Source of the DNA: a virus
DNA length: 56,980 nucleotides
IMG/VR virus record: IMGVR_UViG_3300025632_000018
Span: 1 to 56,980 of that record
Strand: one strand, 5' to 3'
The first letter of the stretch is position 1. Every line of letters starts with the position of its first letter. Shown here piece after piece: positions 6,987 through 15,056 of this stretch. The notes under the pieces were generated by a model that was not told the DNA's origin, searched no databases, and saw only the letters and a list, made by a program, of their open reading frames with translations. The translations under genes and the position numbers were made by a program.

Positions 6987-7747
6987 TGGCAAGAAGAAAA
7001 AGAGCATCTGCGAATGATCAACCCATTGGAGTTGGTCTTACAACAAAGCAGATGAAAAGAAAGAAACCATTAAGTTCTGGATACTTAGTGGATATAGACC
7101 CACTCAATGATAATCAAAAAAGATTGTTCAATTCTTATAAAGAAGGAAAGCATCTAGTCGCATATGGTTGTGCAGGAACAGGTAAGACCTTTATAACCCT
7201 CTTTAACGCACTTAAAGATGTATTGGACGAGAATACACCTTATGAGAGAATCTACCTTGTGAGGTCTCTTGTAGCAACTAGAGAGATTGGGTTTCTTCCC
7301 GGATCCCATGAAGACAAGGCAGACATTTATCAAATTCCATATAAGAACATGGTGAAGTATATGTTCCAAATGCCTTCTGATGCTGATTTTGAGATGTTGT
7401 ATGGCAATCTTAAATCACAGGAATCAATTAAATTCTGGAGCACATCATTCCTTCGTGGAACGACACTTGATAATGCGATTGTGATTGTCGATGAATTTCA
7501 GAACCTGAATTTTCATGAACTCGACAGTATTATCACTCGTGTTGGTGAAAATACACGAATTTGTTTCTGTGGTGATTCTCGACAGTCAGATTTAAATAAG
7601 GCAAATGAAAGGAATGGTATTGTTGACTTTATGAACATCTTGCGTAAAATGCCTTCTTTTGATATAATTGAGTTTGGAACTGACGATATTGTTCGATCTG
7701 GTCTAGTCAAAGAGTATATCGTAGCAAAAACAGAAGCAGGTTTTTAA
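6986..7747 (+). CDS. phoH: PhoH-like P-loop ATPase
   Basis: A 253-residue PhoH-family protein. Walker A is GCAGTGKT (residues 61-68) and Walker B is VIVDEFQN near residue 165, followed by the sensor-like CFCGDSRQ. A basic N-terminal tail (MARRKRAS) precedes the domain. PhoH is nearly universal in marine cyanophages and related to helicase-type ATPases with RNA-linked roles; its phage function is not established. It lies in an overlapping chain with the nuclease and gp33 genes. Confidence 0.93.
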   Translation: MARRKRASANDQPIGVGLTTKQMKRKKPLSSGYLVDIDPLNDNQKRLFNSYKEGKHLVAYGCAGTGKTFITLFNALKDVLDENTPYERIYLVRSLVATREIGFLPGSHEDKADIYQIPYKNMVKYMFQMPSDADFEMLYGNLKSQESIKFWSTSFLRGTTLDNAIVIVDEFQNLNFHELDSIITRVGENTRICFCGDSRQSDLNKANERNGIVDFMNILRKMPSFDIIEFGTDDIVRSGLVKEYIVAKTEAGF

Positions 7748-8427
7748 TGTTTAATCATGTTGATTTGAATCTTCCTCAACTTGAGAGGGAGACTATTGAT
7801 GGAGTCAGATACTATTCTGTTCCTGATGAAGAAGAACTCTTAAAACTAGTTTCTATCACTTCGGTGACGAGTCATTATAATAAGGAGACTTTTATAAAAT
7901 GGAGAAAAAGAGTTGGTGATGAGGAAGCAAATCGAGTCACAAAGGCGGCAACACGTCGTGGAACTGATTTTCATAGTCTCACTGAGTGTCACCTAAAGAA
8001 TGTAGAGTTACTAAAAGTTCCTCCTATTTCTGATTTTCTATTTAAAATTTCCAAGGGAACTTTAAAGAATATTGATAATATTCATGCTCTGGAAACTTCC
8101 CTATATAGTAAGCAGTTGGGTATTGCTGGAACCGTCGATTGTATTGCAGAATACGAGGGTGAATTAGCAATAATTGACTTTAAGACTTCTAAGAAACCGA
8201 AACCAAGAGATTGGATCGAAAACTATTTTGTACAATGTGCTGCATATGGATGTATGTTGTATGAAATGACTGGTATCCCGGTCAAAAAATTTGTAATCAT
8301 TATGGCTTGTGAAAATGGAGAATGTGTTGTCTACGAAGAACGAAACAAATCAAAGTACATCAAACTTCTTACCGAATATATTAGAAAGTTTGTTAGAGAT
8401 AAATTGGAACTCTATGGAACCGAATAA
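7747..8427 (+). CDS. PD-(D/E)XK exonuclease (Cas4/RecB/MGME1-like)
   Basis: A 226-residue nuclease. Catalytic candidates are H76 (GTDFHSL), D131 (GTVDCIAEY) and D144-F-K146 (AIIDFKTSKK), followed by the Q-x-x-x-Y helix (YFVQCAAYGCMLY). This order is that of the RecB/Cas4-like exonucleases. It starts on the last base of phoH and overlaps gp33, placing it in the replication/recombination operon. A role in DNA end processing or host-DNA breakdown is inferred. Confidence 0.88.
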   Translation: MFNHVDLNLPQLERETIDGVRYYSVPDEEELLKLVSITSVTSHYNKETFIKWRKRVGDEEANRVTKAATRRGTDFHSLTECHLKNVELLKVPPISDFLFKISKGTLKNIDNIHALETSLYSKQLGIAGTVDCIAEYEGELAIIDFKTSKKPKPRDWIENYFVQCAAYGCMLYEMTGIPVKKFVIIMACENGECVVYEERNKSKYIKLLTEYIRKFVRDKLELYGTE

Positions 8428-8674
8428 GGAACTAGAAAAGGTAATCGAGAATAAATTTTTGACACCTTCTAAGTTTGCGTTAGAAATCGAAAAGATTGTT
8501 GCCGAGGAAAAAATCAACTATATCGATGCGATTGTTCACTATTGTGAAGTCAATGAACTTGATGTAGAATCAGTCACAAAACTTGTATCGAAACCACTGA
8601 AAGAAAAACTGAAGTGGGATGCCACGAGACTTAATTTTATGAAAGCAACTTCGAAAGCAAAACTGCCTTTATGA
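8414..8674 (+). CDS. 33: late transcription co-activator gp33-like
   Basis: An 86-residue protein starting inside the exonuclease gene. The pattern FALEIEKIVAEEKINYIDAI ... CEVNELDVESVTKLVS ... ATRLNF matches, by eye, the core helices of T4 gp33 (MVEEFGMSYLEATTAFLEEN). Gp33 bridges RNA polymerase and the sliding clamp at late promoters. The location beside gp59 and gp32 supports this, and many TAAATA-type late promoters in the window require such a factor. Identification rests on a short helical pattern. Confidence 0.72.
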   Translation: MEPNKELEKVIENKFLTPSKFALEIEKIVAEEKINYIDAIVHYCEVNELDVESVTKLVSKPLKEKLKWDATRLNFMKATSKAKLPL

Positions 8675-9267
8675 AAGTGACTCCATTTGATACCTACCAA
8701 CATTATTTGTCACTCAAAAATCATTTTACAAACCCAAAATACGACTTCTTCCGATATGGTGCGAAGACCCGTGCAAGTGTTTCTTCATTCAATAAAAGAA
8801 GAGATAAGTATTGGTTCGAGAAAACCAGTCGTAAATATAATGATGAAGAAGTTGTAAAATTTCTTGTATCTAACTTCGCATACGCCGACAACCCACAAAA
8901 CTTATGGATTGGAGAAATTATCAGTTCTGGAGAAAGGACTTACGCAGATTGGACAAAGAGACAACAGAGTTTGACTTACTTGTTCAAAGAACAAAGCAAC
9001 GAATTACTCTCGAACAACGAATTAGAGAATCTATTCAGTTGCTCGAAAGGTCATCCAACAATCTTAAAAAGATTTCTTGGTGGAGACATAAGTCTTGAAA
9101 CTTTTGTAATCTATGATAGAATATTCTCATTCAGAAAGAAGTTTGATAAAAAACTGAAAGATCCTGTATGGGAAACCGTAAGTTTAAAACTCCAAAAATA
9201 TTCTCCCTTTCTAAATATTGATGTATTCAAGTTTAAGAAAATTTTGCGGGCCCTTGTAGATGAGTGA
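8671..9267 (+). CDS. 59: helicase loader gp59
   Basis: A 198-residue protein whose ATGA overlaps the gp33 stop. It has the conserved DTYQHYLSLKNHF and KYDFFRYGAKTRASVSSF segments and NPQNLWIGEIISSGE typical of phage gp59. In T4, gp59 loads the gp41 helicase onto gp32-coated fork DNA. Gp32 is encoded 400 bases downstream, matching the functional link. Length is close to T4 gp59 (217). Confidence 0.9.
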   Translation: MKVTPFDTYQHYLSLKNHFTNPKYDFFRYGAKTRASVSSFNKRRDKYWFEKTSRKYNDEEVVKFLVSNFAYADNPQNLWIGEIISSGERTYADWTKRQQSLTYLFKEQSNELLSNNELENLFSCSKGHPTILKRFLGGDISLETFVIYDRIFSFRKKFDKKLKDPVWETVSLKLQKYSPFLNIDVFKFKKILRALVDE

Positions 9268-9592
9268 CTTTTTTGATTCTGAAATCATTCAGGAAGAACT
9301 GAGTGAAATTAATGAAATGCAAGAAAAAATCTACGAAAGTTTTATTACTTTCGGTAGAATGTCCCGTGAACAAAAACTTGAACACGTTGAAATACTTACA
9401 ACCTTGCTTGAAAAACAGCAAGTGATGTATACTAGACTATCTCTTTCTGATGACCCAAAGGCCATCGAGATGAAAGATAATCTACGCAAATCAGTTTCAA
9501 TGATGGGTTTCCCACCAGAGACTGATATGATGACTTTATTCAGTAGTATGAATGCTACAATCAAATCTCTCAAAGACTATATTGACGACTGA
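9260..9592 (+). CDS. DUF1825 protein
   Basis: A 110-residue helical protein beginning MSDFFDSEIIQEELSEINE and containing EKQQVMYTRLSLSDDPKA, the signature I recall for the cyanobacterial DUF1825 family, also present in cyanophages. It overlaps gp59 by eight bases. Function unknown; two long helices suggest a coiled-coil or partner-binding protein. Confidence 0.78.
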   Translation: MSDFFDSEIIQEELSEINEMQEKIYESFITFGRMSREQKLEHVEILTTLLEKQQVMYTRLSLSDDPKAIEMKDNLRKSVSMMGFPPETDMMTLFSSMNATIKSLKDYIDD

Positions 9593-9601
9593 GAGAATTT
9601 C

Positions 9602-9610
9602 TGCTATACT
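9602..9610 (+). promoter_or_regulatory. extended -10 promoter for gp32 (TGCTATACT)
   Basis: TGC precedes TATACT, 46 bases upstream of gp32. The leader contains CTAAGGTAATCTAA, similar to the leaders of other early units here. Confidence 0.5.
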
Positions 9611-9655
9611 ATCCGAGTAAATCCAAAACATCCAAACTAATCTAAGGTAATCTAA

Positions 9656-10579
9656 ATGTCTTTTGCTGATCTTAAGAAGCAATCCAAACTGGGTTCTTTG
9701 ACACAAAAACTGGTCAAGGAAGTCGAAAAAATGAATAATGCAGGTAGTTCAGGAGATGAACGTCTGTGGAAACTAGAATGTGATAAAGGTGGCAATGGTT
9801 ATGCCGTTATTCGTTTCCTTCCTGCTCCTGAAGGTGAAGACCTCCCATTCGTCAAACTCTATTCCCATGCCTTCCAAGGTCCTGGTGGATGGTATATTGA
9901 GAACTCTCTGACAACTCTGAGTCAGAAAGACCCAATGTCAGAATACAACACGATGCTGTGGAACAACGGCACCGATTCTGGTAAAGAACAAGCACGTAAG
10001 CAGAAACGTAAACTGACTTATGTCGCAAATATCTATGTTGTAAAAGATCCTGCTAATCCTTCTAATGAAGGTCAGGTAATGCTTTACAAATTCGGTAAGA
10101 AAATCTTTGATAAGATTACTGCCGCAATGCAACCTGAGTTTGAGGACGAGGAAGCAATCGATCCGTTTGACTTCTGGCAGGGTGCTAACTTCAAACTGAA
10201 GGCAAAGAATGTTGCCGGTTATCGTAACTATGATTCTTCAGAGTTTGCCCGTCAGGATGCACTTCTGGAAGATGACGAAGCAATGGAAGCAATATGGAAG
10301 AAAGAGTATTCTCTCGAAGATTTTGTTGCTCCCGATCAATTCAAGTCTTATGATGATCTGAAGAAGCGTCTTGATTATGTTCTCGGTATCAAAGGAACGA
10401 CTAAGTTCCAAGACCAAGAATCCGTTCAGGAAGAAGAAGAGTTCCGTCAACAGAATCGTGCAGAATCAAATCCTGTCCCTCAGTCAATGAAGGAAGAACT
10501 TGATAGTCTGTCACCTACCAAGACTGATGATGACGATGATGATACACTCTCATACTTTGCCGCACTCGCAGCAGACTAA
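9656..10579 (+). CDS. 32: single-stranded DNA-binding protein gp32
   Basis: A 307-residue gp32 protein. The basic N terminus (FADLKKQSKLGSLTQKL) corresponds to the cooperativity domain. The core has the FLPAPEG, PGGWYIENSLTTL and KDPANPSNEGQVMLYKFGKK segments of the OB fold. The acidic C-terminal tail ends TKTDDDDDDTLSYF, like the partner-binding tail of T4 gp32. It coats single-stranded DNA in replication and recombination. A strong terminator follows. Confidence 0.95.
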   Translation: MSFADLKKQSKLGSLTQKLVKEVEKMNNAGSSGDERLWKLECDKGGNGYAVIRFLPAPEGEDLPFVKLYSHAFQGPGGWYIENSLTTLSQKDPMSEYNTMLWNNGTDSGKEQARKQKRKLTYVANIYVVKDPANPSNEGQVMLYKFGKKIFDKITAAMQPEFEDEEAIDPFDFWQGANFKLKAKNVAGYRNYDSSEFARQDALLEDDEAMEAIWKKEYSLEDFVAPDQFKSYDDLKKRLDYVLGIKGTTKFQDQESVQEEEEFRQQNRAESNPVPQSMKEELDSLSPTKTDDDDDDTLSYFAALAAD

Positions 10580-10586
10580 GTAAGAT

Positions 10587-10610
10587 GGGGAGGGAAACCT
10601 CCCCTTTTTT
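10587..10610. terminator. Rho-independent terminator between convergent genes
   Basis: GGGGAGG, a GAAA loop and CCTCCCC form a perfect 7-bp hairpin followed by six T residues. It ends gp32 transcription and lies against the stop of the convergent gp53 gene. Confidence 0.9.
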
Positions 10611-11259
10611 ATGGATTTGTAACTCTAGTATTTTCTGTTCTGATTAGATTGTCGTCAACATATTCTGATGAACGATCATAAATCATAATTTCTCTCATAT
10701 CATTCAAAAACTGCTGTAAATATGATGGTTTTAGTAGATATATTGATGATTTTTCATTATTTTTTCTAACTTCATATTCATAGTTATTGATATTAATCAC
10801 AGGATTTAAAGTAGTTGCAGTATTCGAAGGATTTGGAATTGTAAAATCTTCATCTACAACTTTACCTGCCGGAAGAATCAATCTACCTTGAGTATCTTTT
10901 ACTTCTGTTGTTTCATAATGATGCACGGAAGATAATCCAGTAACACCATACTTATTTTCTGAATATCTATAGAGGTCACGATTTGACAGTGGCCACTGAT
11001 CTCTGACTCTTGTAATATTTGCCGTCATTAAAACGACCCAATCAAGTTCTGCACTTCCATAAAGTTCTTCGGCAACTGTATCGGGTCTTGCACCCTCTAC
11101 AATTTCATACTTATCAAAAATGGTGAATACATTTTGTAAGTCATCACGTAACTTATTTCTTCTGAATAAATTCTTAACTCTCAAATAATTTTGAGAAGAA
11201 TTGCTGTCAGATAAAAATGATTGATAGTCTAATTCTGGTAGTTCTCTGAAATATCCCAT
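10609..11259 (-). CDS. 53: baseplate wedge protein gp53
   Basis: A 216-residue protein starting MGYFRELPELDYQSF. It has the segment EIVEGARPDTVAEELYGS followed by LDWVVLMTANI, a LysM-like motif characteristic of gp53 (T4: 196 residues). Gp53 clamps neighbouring wedges around the hub. It is last in a four-gene minus-strand block and ends against the gp32 terminator. Confidence 0.9.
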   Translation of the reverse strand: MGYFRELPELDYQSFLSDSNSSQNYLRVKNLFRRNKLRDDLQNVFTIFDKYEIVEGARPDTVAEELYGSAELDWVVLMTANITRVRDQWPLSNRDLYRYSENKYGVTGLSSVHHYETTEVKDTQGRLILPAGKVVDEDFTIPNPSNTATTLNPVININNYEYEVRKNNEKSSIYLLKPSYLQQFLNDMREIMIYDRSSEYVDDNLIRTENTRVTNP

Positions 11260-11260
11260 T

Positions 11261-12283
11261 TTAGTATCCTACTCCTCCGGGTGTTGCTGGATCCTGACCT
11301 GGTGCATATGGACCAGTATACGGAATATAATCAGTATTATAAATTGGTTCGAGTTCTTGAAATGTTAAGTCCATAATCATTGATACTGGTGTTCCATCTT
11401 CATAAGTTGTGTAATTACCCTCTCCTGTATAATTGACATTTACGGACGATAAAAAACACTGTTTAAATTTATGTAAGAATGAGTGTGGTTGACCACCCTG
11501 TCTATATCTCAATTCAAAAATATCTGGAGTTTTTAAGAAAGTTTGTCCATCTACTTTTGGTGCCATATGATATTTAAATGTTCTTATAATATTTCTAATC
11601 TCTTCTGCTTCTTTTGGTCCTCTGGGCACGAATTTGAATTGAAATCTAAAAGTGCGAAGACTTGGACCATTAAATAATAACTCCATATTTGGATTTAAAA
11701 TTTGTCCTGTTGATCTTGCTAAAATTTGAGCTGGAGTAATATTAATATTAGCAATAGCGACTGCCTTTGACGCTAATATTCTAGTTACAAATCCTGCGGC
11801 TCCTTCGACTCCTCCAGCTGCCTTTTTAATATTCCCTGCAGTTGCTGATACTGCACCAATAGTAGATTTTAGACCATCCATCACATCCGCATTTCCTGCA
11901 TTATCCACATAGTCTCTACCGGTATTCATGATATCCATCACTCCACCGACTGCGGCACCGGCAATACTATTCAGATTTGATGATTGATACGATACTGAAT
12001 TGCTATCAGAAATACTTGATGGTATTGGTAATAATATTGTTGCCTTTGATGCTTTTTTGGAGTTTTGTCTTATTCCTCCTGCTCTTGCACTTATGGAGGT
12101 TGTAGATATATCTTTATTAATTGGATTCCCATCATCATCATTTATCTCTACATTAATGTTCTTGGCACGATTAGTAGCCTTAATTGCAGTATATTCAATA
12201 ACATCTATCTGCAAATAATCAGTCCTCTCTGTAAAAGCAGTATATGGATATCTTAGTATAGGTTTCGTACTATTTTGTGGCAT
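11261..12283 (-). CDS. 48: baseplate tail-tube cap gp48-like
   Basis: A 340-residue structural protein one base from gp53. The N-terminal half is Ser/Ala/Gly-rich; the C-terminal half has ELLFNGPSLRTFRFQFKFVP, KYHMAPK and a terminal LTFQELEPIY segment typical of tube and tube-cap folds. Position between gp53 and gp4 and its size (T4 gp48: 364) support gp48. A CTAAATAA late element (12299-12306, minus strand) precedes it. A gp54-type assignment is the main alternative. Confidence 0.7.
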   Translation of the reverse strand: MPQNSTKPILRYPYTAFTERTDYLQIDVIEYTAIKATNRAKNINVEINDDDGNPINKDISTTSISARAGGIRQNSKKASKATILLPIPSSISDSNSVSYQSSNLNSIAGAAVGGVMDIMNTGRDYVDNAGNADVMDGLKSTIGAVSATAGNIKKAAGGVEGAAGFVTRILASKAVAIANINITPAQILARSTGQILNPNMELLFNGPSLRTFRFQFKFVPRGPKEAEEIRNIIRTFKYHMAPKVDGQTFLKTPDIFELRYRQGGQPHSFLHKFKQCFLSSVNVNYTGEGNYTTYEDGTPVSMIMDLTFQELEPIYNTDYIPYTGPYAPGQDPATPGGVGY

Positions 12284-12298
12284 CTGCCTTACTTTTTA

Positions 12299-12306
12299 GT
12301 TATTTA
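12299..12306 (-). promoter_or_regulatory. late promoter for the gp48-gp53 pair
   Basis: On the minus strand this reads CTAAATAA, 16 bases upstream of the gp48-like ATG and overlapping the end of the 133-residue gene before it. Confidence 0.5.
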
Positions 12307-12701
12307 GAACGAACTTTAGCAAAACCGAGTTCTATCACATCAGACATCTCTTCTGGATAGATTTCGTAGAGTCCACCAATGATTTGATTGTAATCATATT
12401 GCCTTCTACTATTCTGCGTATTCCAATGAAAATTAATTCCACGAAACCCCCAAGAGAATACTTCGGTAACACCTACAAGAGGGTGTTGGTCATACTGCAT
12501 TCCTGGTGTCTTGGCATTATAAAAGAAGGTATAATATTTTCCACTAGAAGGAACCTTACCACCTTCGGATAAAACACTGATTAATTCAGTCATAATATCA
12601 TCAGCAGTTTCGATACCAATTAAAGTATCAACAACACCACGCACACGATTATCATTATCTTCTGTTGGATTTCTTCTTTGTTGGAGTGTTTTTCTTGGCA
12701 T
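12300..12701 (-). CDS. conserved virion-region protein, unknown
   Basis: A 133-residue protein between gp4 and gp48. It starts with a basic stretch (MPRKTLQQRRNPTE), then has the aromatic block GKYYTFFYNAKTPGMQYDQH and FSWGFRGINFHWN. Its start overlaps the gp4 stop by one base. The position in a head/baseplate block suggests a structural or assembly role, but I do not recognise a T4 counterpart. Confidence 0.6.
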   Translation of the reverse strand: MPRKTLQQRRNPTEDNDNRVRGVVDTLIGIETADDIMTELISVLSEGGKVPSSGKYYTFFYNAKTPGMQYDQHPLVGVTEVFSWGFRGINFHWNTQNSRRQYDYNQIIGGLYEIYPEEMSDVIELGFAKVRSK

Positions 12702-13138
12702 TACTTAATACCGAGTTCGTTTTCTGTAAGGACCTTAAACTCATAACCATGATCTAAACACCATTCTTTAGCGGCATTCCACTTTGCCTGATTTTTAGCA
12801 TACTCAACGACTTCATAGATATAACGTTTCGATGTTATTTTTTTAACTTTAGGTTCGATACACTGTTTAAATGGTTTGATTTCAATAATCATTTTTTTAA
12901 TCATACCATTTGATTCTTTGACTTTAATATAAAAGTCTGGAAAGTATCTGTGATATCTGTTATCAATGGGTGAACGATAGGGAACAATAACTTCTTCACT
13001 TCCCCATTCTAAAATATTCTGGTTATTATCACAATAAATCATAAATTTGCGCTCCCATAAGGAACGATAAATGATGTTATTGGGATCACCCTTATACTTT
13101 TTAGGATAAGATGGTTTATATTTTCCCTTATATGACAT
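12701..13138 (-). CDS. 4: head completion protein gp4
   Basis: A 145-residue protein starting MSYKGKYKPSYPKKYKGDP, then NIIYRSLWERKFMIYCD and PIDNRYHRYFPDFYIK. These match T4 gp4 (gp50.65) closely. The D-F-Y-I-K and I-I-E-I-K segments are like the D...ExK core of Holliday-resolvase/PD-(D/E)XK nucleases, which fits the view that gp4 trims DNA at the portal. It acts in head completion before tail joining. Confidence 0.9.
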   Translation of the reverse strand: MSYKGKYKPSYPKKYKGDPNNIIYRSLWERKFMIYCDNNQNILEWGSEEVIVPYRSPIDNRYHRYFPDFYIKVKESNGMIKKMIIEIKPFKQCIEPKVKKITSKRYIYEVVEYAKNQAKWNAAKEWCLDHGYEFKVLTENELGIK

Positions 13139-13178
13139 CTAAATAACTAATAACAAAGTAGACATACAGGTATTTAGA
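13139..13178. promoter_or_regulatory. interlocked divergent late promoters
   Basis: CTAAATAA on the plus strand (13140-13147) points toward gp54, and CTAAATAC on the minus strand (complement of 13170-13177) points toward gp4. Each element lies just outside the start codon of the opposite gene, so the two 5' untranslated regions cross over. Confidence 0.6.
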
Positions 13179-14111
13179 GTGGCTCGTCCTTATGTAAGAA
13201 GTATACAACCAAGAGATGCTAAAGAAATATTTGGTAAATTATCACAAACAAATCATTATCAAGTGAGTTTTGGTAGTCTTCCTGGAGAAGTCGAAAGGCA
13301 TATTCGCAGAAAGTTTGGTGTCTTTGATGCAAATAATTTTATGTCTCAAAAAGGTGGTGTTCTTTGTTCTGATGCATCATTACCAGGAAGTTCTTTGGCA
13401 ACTGGAGAAGTAAGAGATAATTTTATGGGCATTCCACAAGAGTTTGCTCATACTCGTTTATATGCTGATGTTGATTTTACTTTTTACATTGATTTAGATT
13501 ACACAAATCTTCGTATTTTTGAGGGGTGGATTGACTATATTAGTAGTGGATCTGAAAGCACGGATGGAATGAATGAATTGACCGATAATTATTATCGTCG
13601 AATGCAGTATCCTGAAAATTATAAAGCAAATACGATGTATATCACTAAATTTGAAAAAGACATTGATAATAATGGAAGAAGATTGGATTATCTTTTTGTA
13701 AATGCATTTCCAAAATTGGTAAATGCAATTCCAGTTCAATATGGTGGTGCAGATATTTTAAAAGTAGGTGTGAGTTTTAATTATGATCGTTATATTATGA
13801 ATCCACAAGGTTCTGTCACAAGAGGAAATTCTGGAAGTTTTAATGATGTAGATAGAACTCAATCATCAGCAGAATTACAACAAGCAAAACGTAATACAAC
13901 TGACTCTTTATCTGGTGCTCCTCCAGCACCAGTACTACCAACACGAAATGAAATATTACGAAGCGAAGCTGCCCAACTCGCAGAATCGAATGTGATAATA
14001 GAGAAGGACAATATATTTCCCGATCTAGAAATAAGAACCTTCACCAATAACACCTTTACGACAGAGAGAGACAAGACATTCCCGGACCTTGAAATAAGAA
14101 CCTTTAAATAA
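13179..14111 (+). CDS. 54: baseplate tail-tube initiator gp54-like
   Basis: A 310-residue protein with a GTG start at 13179. The core has VDFTFYIDLDYTNLRIFEGW and a C-terminal VSFNYDRYIMNP, a pattern shared with the tail-tube-like fold of T4 gp54. The last 70 residues are low complexity with two copies of FPDLEIRTF separated by a T/N/E stretch, a recent duplication. It is divergent from gp4. Assignment depends on position and fold pattern; another tube-related protein is possible. Confidence 0.62.
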   Translation: MARPYVRSIQPRDAKEIFGKLSQTNHYQVSFGSLPGEVERHIRRKFGVFDANNFMSQKGGVLCSDASLPGSSLATGEVRDNFMGIPQEFAHTRLYADVDFTFYIDLDYTNLRIFEGWIDYISSGSESTDGMNELTDNYYRRMQYPENYKANTMYITKFEKDIDNNGRRLDYLFVNAFPKLVNAIPVQYGGADILKVGVSFNYDRYIMNPQGSVTRGNSGSFNDVDRTQSSAELQQAKRNTTDSLSGAPPAPVLPTRNEILRSEAAQLAESNVIIEKDNIFPDLEIRTFTNNTFTTERDKTFPDLEIRTFK

Positions 14112-14115
14112 CCCC

Positions 14116-14123
14116 GCTAAATA
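14116..14123 (+). promoter_or_regulatory. late promoter (GCTAAATA)
   Basis: A CTAAATA element between gp54 and gp26, 29 bases before the gp26 ATG. Confidence 0.5.
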
Positions 14124-14151
14124 AAATTACTGAAGTGTTATTACAATTACT

Positions 14152-14874
14152 ATGCCTTTACCCAAGATTAATACACCGACTTATGAGTTGGTGTTGCCTT
14201 CTACCGGAAAGAAGATTAAATATAGACCCTTCCTTGTGAGAGAAGAAAAAATTCTTATTATGGCAATGGAATCTGAAAATATGACCGAGATTACCAATGC
14301 TATTGTTCAAATACTTTCAGATTGTATTGTTTCAAAGGATGTCAAAGTAGAATCTCTTGCTACTTTTGATATTGAATACTTATTCTTGAATGTTCGTGCC
14401 AAGTCTGTTGGTGAAACTGTTGATGTGAATATTACTTGTCCTGATGATGGTGAGACACAGGTAGAAATGTCGATTGATATTGATTCAATTAAGGTTCAAA
14501 AGACTAGAGGACACAAAAATATCATCAAACTTGATGATGAACTTTCAATGAAATTAAAGTATCCCTCACTAGATCAGTTTGTTGAGAATAATTTTGAGAC
14601 AGAAGAGGGAGCAAGTGAAATTAACCAGTCACTTTCAATGATTACATCTTGTGTTGAGATGATTTATAATCAAGAAGAGAGTTGGGAAGCATCTGATTAT
14701 TCGAAGAAAGAACTTGATGAATTTATTGAGCAATTGAATACTAAACAATTCAAACAAATTGAGAAGTTTTTTGCTACGATGCCAAAACTTTCTCATACAA
14801 TTGCAGTGAAAAATCCAGAAACTGGTGTAGAGTCTGAAGTTGTTTTGGAAGGATTAGCAAGTTTTTTCAGTTAG
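14152..14874 (+). CDS. 26: baseplate hub assembly protein gp26-like
   Basis: A 240-residue protein beginning PLPKINTPTYELVLPSTGKK, then YRPFLVREEKILIMAME, the signature of the T4_baseplate family (gp26; T4: 208 residues). A central segment has a TCPDDGE pair that may form a small beta domain. It is needed for hub assembly and is probably a tail chaperone rather than a virion part. A 59-codon gene follows within three bases, as tail chaperone pairs often do. Confidence 0.83.
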   Translation: MPLPKINTPTYELVLPSTGKKIKYRPFLVREEKILIMAMESENMTEITNAIVQILSDCIVSKDVKVESLATFDIEYLFLNVRAKSVGETVDVNITCPDDGETQVEMSIDIDSIKVQKTRGHKNIIKLDDELSMKLKYPSLDQFVENNFETEEGASEINQSLSMITSCVEMIYNQEESWEASDYSKKELDEFIEQLNTKQFKQIEKFFATMPKLSHTIAVKNPETGVESEVVLEGLASFFS

Positions 14875-14876
14875 GT

Positions 14877-15056
14877 ATGGCTCATACAAGTCTTGAGTCA
14901 TACTACAAGATAAATTTTGCCTTGATGCAGCATCATAAATATTCATTAACAGAACTAGAAAATATGATTCCGTGGGAGAGAGAAGTTTATCTTGCTCTAC
15001 TTCAACAATACATTGAAGAAGAAAACCTAAAGGCACAACAAAAGAGTGGAATCTAA
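14877..15056 (+). CDS. small hub-assembly protein (gp51-like)
   Basis: A 59-residue protein, MAHTSLESYYKINFALMQHH ... PWEREVYLALLQQYIEEE. The MMxxHxYSxxELExMxPWERE pattern is typical of the short second member of tail-assembly pairs after the gp26 family. It is often annotated as gp51-like in cyanophages, though much shorter than T4 gp51. It starts three bases after gp26 and overlaps the next gene by 11 bases. Confidence 0.6.
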   Translation: MAHTSLESYYKINFALMQHHKYSLTELENMIPWEREVYLALLQQYIEEENLKAQQKSGI

